Shown here one piece after another: positions 5,238-11,735 of a stretch of DNA of 11,735 nucleotides (within the stretch, counting starts at the first letter, position 1; each line of letters opens with the position of its first letter). The notes under the pieces were generated by a model. It made no database searches and was not told where the DNA came from. It worked only from the letters and a program-made list of their open reading frames with translations. The DNA is taken from positions 1 through 11,735 of the forward strand of contig DBMM01000046.1 in assembly GCA_002298925.1 (NCBI GenBank), in the 5' to 3' direction. The translations under genes and the position numbers were made by a program. Origin of the DNA: Geobacter sp. UBA698. Its GTDB lineage: Bacteria > Desulfobacterota > Desulfuromonadia > Geobacterales > Pseudopelobacteraceae.

Positions 5238-7105
5238 GCTGCCTCCTCCATACGGCCTGCCTCCAGCGACTCCATCTCCTCGGCCACTTCCGGGTCAAAC
5301 ACCACTCCATCCGCCGGCTGACCGAAGGGGGTCGAGTCGTCGGCCTCGGCCTCACCCGACTGCATGTACCACTGGCCCGCGTAGACACCGCAGCAGGCGA
5401 TAAGTTCGTCATGGCTCCCCCGCTCCACGATGCGCCCCTCATCCAGCACCAGGATCTGGTCGGCATGCTGCACCGCACTCAGACGGTGGGAGATGATGAT
5501 GGTTGCCTTGGCCCGGACCGCTTCCGAAGCGGATGGAGCAGTGGCCAACGCGCGCAGATTGTGCAGGATCCGACGTTCCGTGTTGGTATCGACTGCACTC
5601 AAGGAATCGTCCATGATCTGGAACGAGGCGTTCTTGTAGATCATGCGGGCAATGGCTACGCGCTGTTTCTGCCCTCCTGAGAGGCGTACTCCCCGTTCAC
5701 CGATTTCTGCCGCGTACTGATCGGGAAAGGTGGCGATACTGTCATGGACCGCGGTGATCCGGGCGCAGCGTTCGGCACGCTCCTGGTCCGGATATTCGTC
5801 GGAGAAGCCGATGTTCTCCAGCAGGGTTGTCGAAAAGAGAAAGCCATCCTGGGGGACGTAGGCGATCCCCTGCCGCAGCCGCGCCAACGGGTAGTGCAGA
5901 ATATCGCGGCCGCCGATGAAGACCGTTCCCGCGGGCGGGTCGTACATTCTCAGCAGCAGATTGGCCAATGTCGATTTACCGCTCCCCATGGCGCCGATGA
6001 CCCCCAGCGTCTGACCGGGTTTGACGGTAAAGGAGATGTTGCTGAGCAGGTCCCGCTCCGCCCCCGGATAACGAAAGCTGAGGTTCGACACGTTCAGCTC
6101 ACCATGGAGCGGCTGATCAACCAGAGGTCCCTGGCGGTCGCGCACTGCCGGCACGACATGCAGAAGTTCATCGATACGTTTGAGAGAAGCGCTGGCACGC
6201 TGGACGATATTGAGCACATTGCCGAGCTGCTCAAGCGGCATGCGCAGCATGGCGACATAAAGCGTGAAGGCCACGAAATCACCCAGGGTGATCAGCTTCA
6301 TGGCAACCAGCAGGCCGCCATAGCCAAGCACGGCAATGAATCCCAGATTGACCATCAATGGCACCAGCGCGCCGAACAACGAAGAAACGCGAACGAACCG
6401 CATCTTCTCCTCAACGATCACATCGACCTTCTGTTCAAAGCGGCTGATAACCACCTGTTCGGTACCAAAGGCCTTGACGGCGCGGATGCCGCCGATAACC
6501 TCCTCCACCGTCTGCGCCATGGCCCCCAGAGCTTCCTGCGAGCGCTGGGACTGGCGCCTGATACGTGGACCGAGCCATCTGACCAGCAAAGGGATTACCA
6601 GCAGCGGCCCCATTCCGGCCAGCGTCAGCCGCCAGTCAACATGTACGATCATCAGATAGATAGACCCAAACAGCATGGCCAGGCCGCTGGTCCCCATGTT
6701 GATCCCCTGGGAAACCAGTTCCCGCACCACCTCCACATCGCTCAGGGCGTGGGAGAGCATGTCCCCCACACTGTGGCGGTGGTAGTAGGCCGGGGAAAGG
6801 CTGCCCCATTTCCTGAAAAGCTGTCGCCGCAGGTGGTAGGTGAGAAAACGTCCCTTGCGATGCACCATGATGCGGCCACCCCAGCCCGAGACCACGCGAA
6901 CCACACCGATCAGACAGATCAGGCCTACGAAGCCGGTCATCTCACGCGTTGTGATGGAACCGTGCTGAAGCCGGTCGGTGATGCGCCCCACCAGGCGCGG
7001 CACCAGGGCGGCAAACAAGCTGCCGGCCGCGACCAGACCGACGCCGACCAGGTAGACCGGCCAGTTGTGGCGGATGTAGGAACCTACGATGCGCCAACCC
7101 GACAT
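5234..7105 (-). CDS. ABC exporter half-transporter, degenerate-site subunit (MdlA/TM287-type)
   Basis: I place the start at the ATG at 7105 (MSGWRIVGSYIRHNW), 5 bases after GGAAGGGG, rather than the in-frame ATG at 7120; this gives 623 residues. Membrane helices lie at about 17-37, 57-77, 133-153, 156-176, 247-267 and 273-290. The ATPase domain has Walker A GAMGSGKS (371-378), Q-loop VPQDGFLF (417-424), a perfect LSGGQ (475-479), Walker B FQIMDD (495-500) and His540. Asp500 replaces the catalytic Glu, so the ATP site formed with its own Walker motifs should be hydrolytically weak. Two oddities stand out. An Ala/Ser-rich insert (about 521-534) precedes the H-loop strand, and a 40-residue acidic C-terminal tail (584-623) extends beyond the usual domain end. 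It begins 14 bases after the iron-sulfur gene and overlaps the second half-transporter. Confidence 0.93.
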   Translation of the reverse strand: MSGWRIVGSYIRHNWPVYLVGVGLVAAGSLFAALVPRLVGRITDRLQHGSITTREMTGFVGLICLIGVVRVVSGWGGRIMVHRKGRFLTYHLRRQLFRKWGSLSPAYYHRHSVGDMLSHALSDVEVVRELVSQGINMGTSGLAMLFGSIYLMIVHVDWRLTLAGMGPLLVIPLLVRWLGPRIRRQSQRSQEALGAMAQTVEEVIGGIRAVKAFGTEQVVISRFEQKVDVIVEEKMRFVRVSSLFGALVPLMVNLGFIAVLGYGGLLVAMKLITLGDFVAFTLYVAMLRMPLEQLGNVLNIVQRASASLKRIDELLHVVPAVRDRQGPLVDQPLHGELNVSNLSFRYPGAERDLLSNISFTVKPGQTLGVIGAMGSGKSTLANLLLRMYDPPAGTVFIGGRDILHYPLARLRQGIAYVPQDGFLFSTTLLENIGFSDEYPDQERAERCARITAVHDSIATFPDQYAAEIGERGVRLSGGQKQRVAIARMIYKNASFQIMDDSLSAVDTNTERRILHNLRALATAPSASEAVRAKATIIISHRLSAVQHADQILVLDEGRIVERGSHDELIACCGVYAGQWYMQSGEAEADDSTPFGQPADGVVFDPEVAEEMESLEAGRMEEAA

Positions 7106-7119
7106 AGATACCCCTTCCA

Positions 7120-7869
7120 TCAATTCTGAAAAATGACAGCTTCCCGGCTGGAAAAAAGTCCCTGGTCATCAAAGCGGGTGGCGGGGCAGACCAGATAGCA
7201 GTTATGGCAATAGAGGCCCTGTTCGGCGAGTTGCACCCGTTTGGTCATGCACTTCTCTCTGGAAAATGACTCCGGGTAGTTCTTCTCCGCATCGAAGGCC
7301 TGGGCCGGGCAGCGACGGATGCAGCTACCGCAGTCGCTGCAGGGAAAAAATTCGGACAGGCGGGAATCGGCGGGGAGTTCGGCATCGGTCAGGATCAGGC
7401 CGATATTCAGGCGCGTGCCGAGTTCCGGGTGAAGGATCAGCCCGGAACGGCCGTAAACCCCGAGACCCGCTTCAAAGGCGCAGAGCTTGGCCTGAATGGC
7501 CAGAGGGTTGACGAATTTCACCTGATGCCCAAGTCCGGAAAGAAGAATCGTCCCCTTGAGGGTGACTGATGCGGTAAAAAGGCGGGAGAGCCGGTCGAGG
7601 GCGAAGTCGTCCGACTCGATATTCGTGGGGATCGGGCCGAGATTCCTCTCCCCGTGCCACGGGGCACGCGGTCCGGCGTAGGTATTGTTTGCCTCGGGAG
7701 ACATGGCCACGGCATAGACAATAATCGACCTGCAACCGGGCCAGAGTTCGAGTGGATGCTGCCCGGGCAAGGCGTGTTCGAAGCCGTTACGTGGATCGGC
7801 AATCCGGACATCGTAGGCGCCGGACTGTTTCAGTCGGTTAATCAACTGCACTTTCAATTCATGCGACAT
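7120..7869 (-). CDS. QueG-like iron-sulfur protein with two 4Fe-4S clusters
   Basis: A 249-residue cytoplasmic protein. The N-terminal half resembles the DUF1730 domain of epoxyqueuosine reductase (WPGCRSIIVYAVAM at 43-56; GLGVYGRSGLILHPELGTRL at 135-154; then NIGLILTDAELPAD). It is followed by two cluster motifs: C177-x2-C180-x2-C183-x3-C187-P and C207-x13-C221-x2-C224-x3-C228-P. These are the same two cluster blocks, in the same order, as in QueG, but QueG is longer (about 350-380 residues) and the C-terminal extension is missing. I therefore call it QueG-like rather than QueG. A redox role is expected; a cobalamin site cannot be confirmed. The ATG at 7869 has GGAGG 10 bases upstream, slightly long. 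The frame stays open to 8040 without a better start. It is the first gene of the ABC exporter operon. Confidence 0.8.
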   Translation of the reverse strand: MSHELKVQLINRLKQSGAYDVRIADPRNGFEHALPGQHPLELWPGCRSIIVYAVAMSPEANNTYAGPRAPWHGERNLGPIPTNIESDDFALDRLSRLFTASVTLKGTILLSGLGHQVKFVNPLAIQAKLCAFEAGLGVYGRSGLILHPELGTRLNIGLILTDAELPADSRLSEFFPCSDCGSCIRRCPAQAFDAEKNYPESFSREKCMTKRVQLAEQGLYCHNCYLVCPATRFDDQGLFSSREAVIFQN

Positions 7870-7949
7870 GCGTAAAAAACCTCCAACGGTGATGGCCCCG
7901 CTGCGCCGGAGTGCGTATCGATCAGCAGTGTTCCCCGGCCAGCCTCGCC

Positions 7950-7983
7950 CCCCACTCAATAGCCTTCCGGCAATCGAGTGGGG
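7950..7983 (-). promoter_or_regulatory. Long hairpin with GGAA tetraloop in the 5' leader
   Basis: On the minus strand CCCCACTC pairs perfectly with GAGTGGGG. The stem continues through G·U, A-U and U-A pairs, one U·U mismatch and a GCC/GGC stack, closed by GGAA, a GNRA-type tetraloop. Read as plus-strand RNA the wobble becomes A·C and the loop UUCC, so the fold favours the minus-strand transcript. It lies about 80 bases before the iron-sulfur gene start. No U-tract follows, so it is not a terminator. Regulatory role is inference. Confidence 0.5.
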
Positions 7984-8048
7984 AAATATCTCCGGCCGCT
8001 GTATGGCCTTCAAAATTGGATCAAAACGATCGGCCACCACAGAGCCAG

Positions 8049-8069
8049 CTTGAAATACGCTTATTCAAG
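8049..8069. promoter_or_regulatory. Operator-like palindrome upstream of the iron-sulfur/ABC operon
   Basis: CTTGAA (8049-8054) and TTCAAG (8064-8069) are perfect 6-base inverted arms separated by 9 bases (ATACGCTTA), whose outer bases partly continue the symmetry. This half-site spacing of about one helical turn suits a dimeric repressor. On the minus strand it lies 180 bases before the iron-sulfur gene start and just downstream of a weak TTGCAA / 17-base / TAAGCG promoter-like pair. The regulator is unknown. Confidence 0.3.
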
Positions 8070-8128
8070 AGGGCATTGTTTTGCAAAATAGGACTTATTT
8101 CTGATCTACGCTCGACTCCTTCTTCAAG

Positions 8129-8938
8129 TTAATGTAAGACGCCGGCTTGAGCCGGAGGGAACGGAGCAATCAGCGAACCACCCACCTTGAAGCCGCCGCC
8201 GGAGACATCGAAAAGGGCGCCGGAGACAAAGGAAGCCTCGGACGACAGGAGCCAGACAATCGGCGCAGCAATTTCCTCAACACGGCCAATCCGCCTGAAG
8301 GGAATAGTCGAGGCGATCTCCTCCAGACGTCGCGGGTCGGCCGCAGCCCCGGCAGTCATCTCGGTCAGTGTAAAGCCAGGACGCACGGATACCGCCCGGA
8401 TCCCTTCCGCTCCGACCTCCTTGGCCAGTCCGACGGTAAAGGCATCGACCGCGGCCTTGCTGGCAGCATACAGGCTCGCCCCCGGTCGGCCGCCGATGGT
8501 CGCCGCCATTGACGACAGGTTCACGATCACACCGCCCGTGCCGCCGCGTCTGGTTGACATGCGGCGCACCGCCTCGCGGGTCGAAAGAATGAGTCCGAAA
8601 ACATTTGTCTGGAATAGCCGCTGCAGTTCGGCCGGATCGGCATCTTCGACACGGGTCATGGCAGTGCCGATTCCGGCGCTGTTGACCAGGGCGGTTACCC
8701 GGCCGAGTTCCGTATCAACGGTTTCATAGAGTCGGACCACCTCCCCCGGAATCGAGATATCCGCCTGGATCGCAACAGCGCGTACGTCGGCGGCTTTCAG
8801 TTCCTTAACCAACTTTTCAGCCTCATCTTCCCGGGTACGATAGTTGATGGCGATCGAGTAGCCTTTTGAAGCAGCAAGTCGAGCAGTTGCGGCACCGATG
8901 CCACTGGCCCCACCTGTGATGAGCAATACTTTGGACAT
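8129..8938 (-). CDS. Short-chain dehydrogenase/reductase (SDR), classical type
   Basis: A 269-residue Rossmann-fold oxidoreductase. The nucleotide-binding TGGASGIG (8-15), NSAG (86-89), Asn112, catalytic Ser at NLSS (140-143) and YAASK (157-161) are all present, so the enzyme should be active. Arg34 after the second strand (INYR) points to NADPH over NADH. Sequence features (SKGYSIAINYR, VRPGFTLTEM) place it near E. coli YgfF and glucose-dehydrogenase-type SDRs; the substrate cannot be named. The domain normally ends near DVSGGG (residue 249). Here a proline/hydrophobic tail of about 20 residues follows (FKVGG... to the C-terminus), perhaps through loss of the ancestral stop codon. The ATG at 8938, 6 bases after AAAGGA, is preferred over the ATG five codons upstream. 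It follows the MFS gene after 55 bases in the same direction. Confidence 0.92.
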   Translation of the reverse strand: MSKVLLITGGASGIGAATARLAASKGYSIAINYRTREDEAEKLVKELKAADVRAVAIQADISIPGEVVRLYETVDTELGRVTALVNSAGIGTAMTRVEDADPAELQRLFQTNVFGLILSTREAVRRMSTRRGGTGGVIVNLSSMAATIGGRPGASLYAASKAAVDAFTVGLAKEVGAEGIRAVSVRPGFTLTEMTAGAAADPRRLEEIASTIPFRRIGRVEEIAAPIVWLLSSEASFVSGALFDVSGGGFKVGGSLIAPFPPAQAGVLH

Positions 8939-8993
8939 GTTTGTTCCTTTCAAAGTTACGCGTCAGGATTATTTCAATTATTAAAGCACGGAC

Positions 8994-10226
8994 CTACTCA
9001 TCCCCTCCCCCGGCGGCTTCGAGGGAGAGGAGTGGTTCGGCGTGAGCACGCTTCTCCCGCATTTCCGAAAAGATTACCGACAGGCCCAGCAACAGGAAGA
9101 GCGGGACGAAGGCCGCGAAGATCAGGCCGTTATAGACATAATGACTGAGCCACCCCGCGAGCAGGGGACCGGTTGTGAATCCGATCCCGCCGGCTGCCAT
9201 GAGCAGTCCGGAGACCTTCCCCTTTTCCCCGCGCAGGCTACCGATCCTTGAATAGTTGACCAGTTGGGTCATTCCCAGGCCAATCCCCAGGACCGCGGAG
9301 GAGATAAGAATGACCGGCAGATACGCATGCAGGCTCAAGCCGAGCAGCCCAAGGGAAGCGATTGAAAAGCTGGTCAGGTAAATCTGAGCCGATGAGAAGC
9401 GTTTTACCAACGTTCCTGCAGTGAATACGACCAGAATCGAGGTTCCTTCGTTGAGCGTAAGGACAACCGAAGCCACAGTTGGCGACAAGCTAAGAGTTTT
9501 GATGATGATAACTATCATGAGGACACCGAAGGTTGCGGAGCAGGCCCCCATCAACCCTTCGGCAAACAGGACAAGGCGAATCGACCTGTCATGAAGGAGT
9601 TCACTGAATTCCTGAAGCTGGGAGCGAGTCTGCCCGCTATCGTCCGTTGAGCTGCGGCGGGTACTCACCTCCCTGTAACGCAGGAGAACAAGGATAATGG
9701 GTACAGGATACAGTGCCAGTACCGCATAAAAAATGCTGGAATAGGACAGGTATTTCGTTAACAGACCGCCGAGCAGCGGTCCGATGGCGACCGCGCCAAG
9801 CAGGAGCGAGCCGTTCACCCATCCGGCCTTATCAACACCGATAATGCTCAGATTGCGGAAGAATGCTGCATTAGTCGCTATCAGACTCAGGGAGCGAAAA
9901 AATCCATACATGCTCATAAGTACGATTAGAGCTATAGGGCTGACTGCCAGGCAAACCCCGACGAACACCAGAGTACAGCAAATGCTCCCGGCCAGATAAA
10001 GGCGCTTTGACCCGAAATGATCAACAAGGAAACCAACTGGAATGACGGTGAGGAGCATACCAAGCCCCATTCCCCCCCGGATCATACCGAGTTCTGCATT
10101 GCTCGCATTAAGGCTCAGGGCATAGATCGGGATGACCATCTGGAAGATCCCGACTACGATACCGGTGAAGAGATTGATTGATACGAAACCGAACAGGAGC
10201 GTCTTTTTGTCGTGCAGGTCTGTCAT
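8994..10226 (-). CDS. MFS transporter
   Basis: A 410-residue major facilitator superfamily carrier with the standard two six-helix halves (about 10-183 and 214-388). They are separated by a charged cytoplasmic loop (184-213, RYREVSTRRSSTDDSG). Motif A appears between helices 2 and 3 as GFLVDHFGSKR (65-75), with the conserved Asp69, Gly72 and Lys/Arg. Both termini are hydrophilic and cytoplasmic; the C-terminus ends in a Gly/Glu tail. Length and layout resemble drug-efflux and sugar-efflux groups, but substrate and direction cannot be read. The start at 10226 is very well supported: GGAGG is 5 bases before the ATG. The arylsulfotransferase-like gene ends 24 bases upstream, so the two are surely co-transcribed. 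This suggests the carrier moves that enzyme's substrate or product. Confidence 0.93.
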   Translation of the reverse strand: MTDLHDKKTLLFGFVSINLFTGIVVGIFQMVIPIYALSLNASNAELGMIRGGMGLGMLLTVIPVGFLVDHFGSKRLYLAGSICCTLVFVGVCLAVSPIALIVLMSMYGFFRSLSLIATNAAFFRNLSIIGVDKAGWVNGSLLLGAVAIGPLLGGLLTKYLSYSSIFYAVLALYPVPIILVLLRYREVSTRRSSTDDSGQTRSQLQEFSELLHDRSIRLVLFAEGLMGACSATFGVLMIVIIIKTLSLSPTVASVVLTLNEGTSILVVFTAGTLVKRFSSAQIYLTSFSIASLGLLGLSLHAYLPVILISSAVLGIGLGMTQLVNYSRIGSLRGEKGKVSGLLMAAGGIGFTTGPLLAGWLSHYVYNGLIFAAFVPLFLLLGLSVIFSEMREKRAHAEPLLSLEAAGGGDE

Positions 10227-10250
10227 GTATACCTCCGGCCCTGCAACACC

Positions 10251-11693
10251 TCACTTATTCCCTTTGTCACTGACCAGGACGCAGAGCGCCGTGTCCCCTT
10301 CCTGATAGTCGAGTACCCCTTGCACAACCGTCTCCTTGCGACTGCCGAAAGGTGCAGCACCGGGGACCCGGAAGGTCGTCACGTCGATACGTTCGATCGG
10401 GACTTCCGTCGGTCGGGGCAGCTGCGGCACCCACTCGTAGGGTGCCCGGTAGGCACGGTAGACGAGGTTCAGGTTCAGCGTCTTGTCCCAGTAGGGGCTG
10501 ATGTACTCCCAGACAGTTTCGTGCCCGGCCGTGACCTCGAAGATCCGCCCCCCCGAACCTTCGGTGATCAGGGTATTACCGTTGGGCAGTCGCTGGGCAC
10601 TGCTGATGAAAGGGCTGTAGAAACGGTTGGCGTCGAGCGGGATGGTAAAGCCGGCCTCGGCCGGGGTGTACTGCCAGACAATCTTCAGGGTTGTCGGATC
10701 GAACTCCAGCACCCGCGAATAGTCGCGCAGGGCATTCTTGTTGCCGATCCGCGAACCGGGGTTGGGTGCGCCGTAGCCGCCCCAGCCGCCGTTGTCGAAT
10801 ACCAGGATGTTCCCTTCGCCAGGGAGACCCTTCGGAATCATATGGGCATGGTGCTGGCCGATGATCCAGCCGAGTTCCTTCAAGGCTGTGCCGGTATAGT
10901 CGGGACCGAGCTGCCAGACGATCTTGCCGCTCTTCTTGTCGATAATGGCGGTGATGTTGCTCTCGCGCGCATCCCAGATGATGTTGTCGGGATGGAAGCG
11001 CTCGTCGCCGGCATCAAACCATTTGTTCGGGCCGAGGGCCGACATGGAATTGATATGCATCCAGTCCCCCATCCCGCCGCCGGACGGAACCATGTTCGGA
11101 TTGCGGCTGAGGATGTTTCGCGCCTCCTCGCTGAAACCGAGTTCCTCAAAATGCTCGCTGCAGGACCATTCCCAGACGATCCTGCCGTCCCAGGTCACCT
11201 CGATGATGGTATCATCAAGGAGCAGCTTGTCGGAGATTGCAGGATTCCGCAGGTTTTTGTGGGCAAGGATCAGGGAGTTGCCGCGATCGACGAGCGGCTC
11301 CTGCCCCGGCACGTAATAACCGACCGGGTTCCCTTGACGCTGGTAGTCGTGATGCTGGCGCGCCATCCACTGCGGCTTCTCACCCGGATCCTCGATGTAC
11401 TCGTAATGGTCGAAGCGCCAGACAATCTTCCCTTCCCAGTCAACCTGCACCAGGTCGATCTGGTCCTGCATGCCGTGGGCGTTGTTGCGGTCGCCGGTAT
11501 GACCGAGAACATGCCCACCCGGCAGAAGCTTGTTCGGAAAACCGTGCAGCCCTTTCCAGACCTGCACCTCGTGACCGTTCATGTCCAGCAGAACCGCGCC
11601 AACTCCACGGGCCTGAAAGATGGTGTAGCCGCTCCAGGTTTTGCTCGGGTCGTAGACGGTGACACCGGTCGGATAAATAGTTGGATACGTCAT
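10251..11693 (-). CDS. Arylsulfotransferase (ASST) family protein, cytoplasmic form
   Basis: A 480-residue protein that I recognise as a widespread 'aryl-sulfate sulfotransferase' (ASST) annotation. At least five repeated blade ends with a VW pair (GKIVWRFD 89, GRIVWEWS 170, GKIVWQLG 256, LKIVWQYT 336, HETVWEYI 391) indicate a beta-propeller. Known ASST enzymes move a sulfuryl group from one phenolic sulfate to another phenol, without PAPS, through a histidine. Candidate His residues are in ARQHHDY (113-114), GDWMHINS (213) and GQHHAHMIPKG (281, 282, 284); Arg327 in SRVLEFD may also contribute. The late strand SPFISSAQRLPNGNTLI (360-376) has no His, so I cannot assign the nucleophile. No signal peptide or lipobox is seen, unlike periplasmic E. 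coli AssT. The ATG at 11693 is 6 bases after GAGAGGA. It leads the MFS-SDR cluster; its promoter is probably beyond the window. Confidence 0.82.
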   Translation of the reverse strand: MTYPTIYPTGVTVYDPSKTWSGYTIFQARGVGAVLLDMNGHEVQVWKGLHGFPNKLLPGGHVLGHTGDRNNAHGMQDQIDLVQVDWEGKIVWRFDHYEYIEDPGEKPQWMARQHHDYQRQGNPVGYYVPGQEPLVDRGNSLILAHKNLRNPAISDKLLLDDTIIEVTWDGRIVWEWSCSEHFEELGFSEEARNILSRNPNMVPSGGGMGDWMHINSMSALGPNKWFDAGDERFHPDNIIWDARESNITAIIDKKSGKIVWQLGPDYTGTALKELGWIIGQHHAHMIPKGLPGEGNILVFDNGGWGGYGAPNPGSRIGNKNALRDYSRVLEFDPTTLKIVWQYTPAEAGFTIPLDANRFYSPFISSAQRLPNGNTLITEGSGGRIFEVTAGHETVWEYISPYWDKTLNLNLVYRAYRAPYEWVPQLPRPTEVPIERIDVTTFRVPGAAPFGSRKETVVQGVLDYQEGDTALCVLVSDKGNK

Positions 11694-11735
11694 GTTAGTT
11701 CCTCTCTGCACAAATTAATTGTTGTCGTTTTCTAC

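Noticed and set aside
4149..7129. Two very long plus-strand open frames opposite the ABC genes (4149-5225 and 5744-7129)
   Set aside because: They are antisense to well-defined ABC ATPase motifs, have an extreme His/Gln/Asp composition and no supported start.
147..7742. 15-base identical string ACCTGCAACCGGGCC near 147 and again near 7728
   Set aside because: One chance 15-mer match in a window this size is not very unlikely, the second copy lies inside the QueG-like coding region, and the flanks do not match.
8142..8158. CCGGCT/AGCCGG hairpin at the end of the SDR gene as a terminator
   Set aside because: It lies within the last codons and is not followed by a T-run on either strand.

Overview
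This is a chromosomal segment from a Gram-negative-type bacterium. Nearly all confident genes lie on the minus strand. The left portion also holds a plus-strand toxin-antitoxin pair in a patch visibly richer in A+T than the GC-rich flanks. The gene set (a heterodimeric MdlAB/TM287-288-type exporter, a two-cluster 4Fe-4S protein of the QueG/DUF1730 type, a large arylsulfotransferase-like propeller and a YeaO-type DUF488 protein) would fit an anaerobic or facultative proteobacterium or desulfuromonad. That placement is inference from gene content only. I see no rRNA, tRNA, CRISPR array, transposase or integrase.

Layout, left to right. (1) 1-886: a short open frame running off the left edge, then a minus-strand five-segment membrane protein with a channel-like pore motif. 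(2) 887-2270: an accessory patch with a toxin-first HigBA-type module (+), a small minus-strand gene broken by one in-frame TGA, two strong hairpins each next to the heptamer GTTGGGT (pointing inward toward each other), and a frameshifted minus-strand remnant. (3) 2209-3092: an alkyltransferase-like (Atl) DNA-repair sensor in which the reactive Cys is Trp, with a terminator-like structure at its end, and a YeaO/DUF488 protein. (4) 3093-3479: a gene-poor stretch with one 43-codon orphan fragment. (5) 3480-7869: a tight three-gene minus-strand operon of QueG-like iron-sulfur protein followed by two ABC exporter half-transporters, preceded by a leader containing a GNRA-capped hairpin and an operator-like palindrome. 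(6) 8129-11693: a second minus-strand cluster of arylsulfotransferase-family protein, MFS transporter and short-chain dehydrogenase.

The two ABC halves almost certainly form one asymmetric exporter. The first has a degenerate Walker B (DD instead of DE) with a perfect LSGGQ, and the second has a catalytic DE with a degenerate signature (LSAGE). One ATP site is therefore predicted catalytic and the other not. Co-transcription with a two-cluster iron-sulfur protein is the least expected part of that operon. In the right-hand cluster the sulfotransferase-like protein has no signal peptide and so should be cytoplasmic, unlike E. coli AssT. With the adjacent MFS carrier and dehydrogenase it suggests a small uptake/export-and-modify pathway for an aromatic or alcohol-type compound. 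The substrate cannot be read from sequence.
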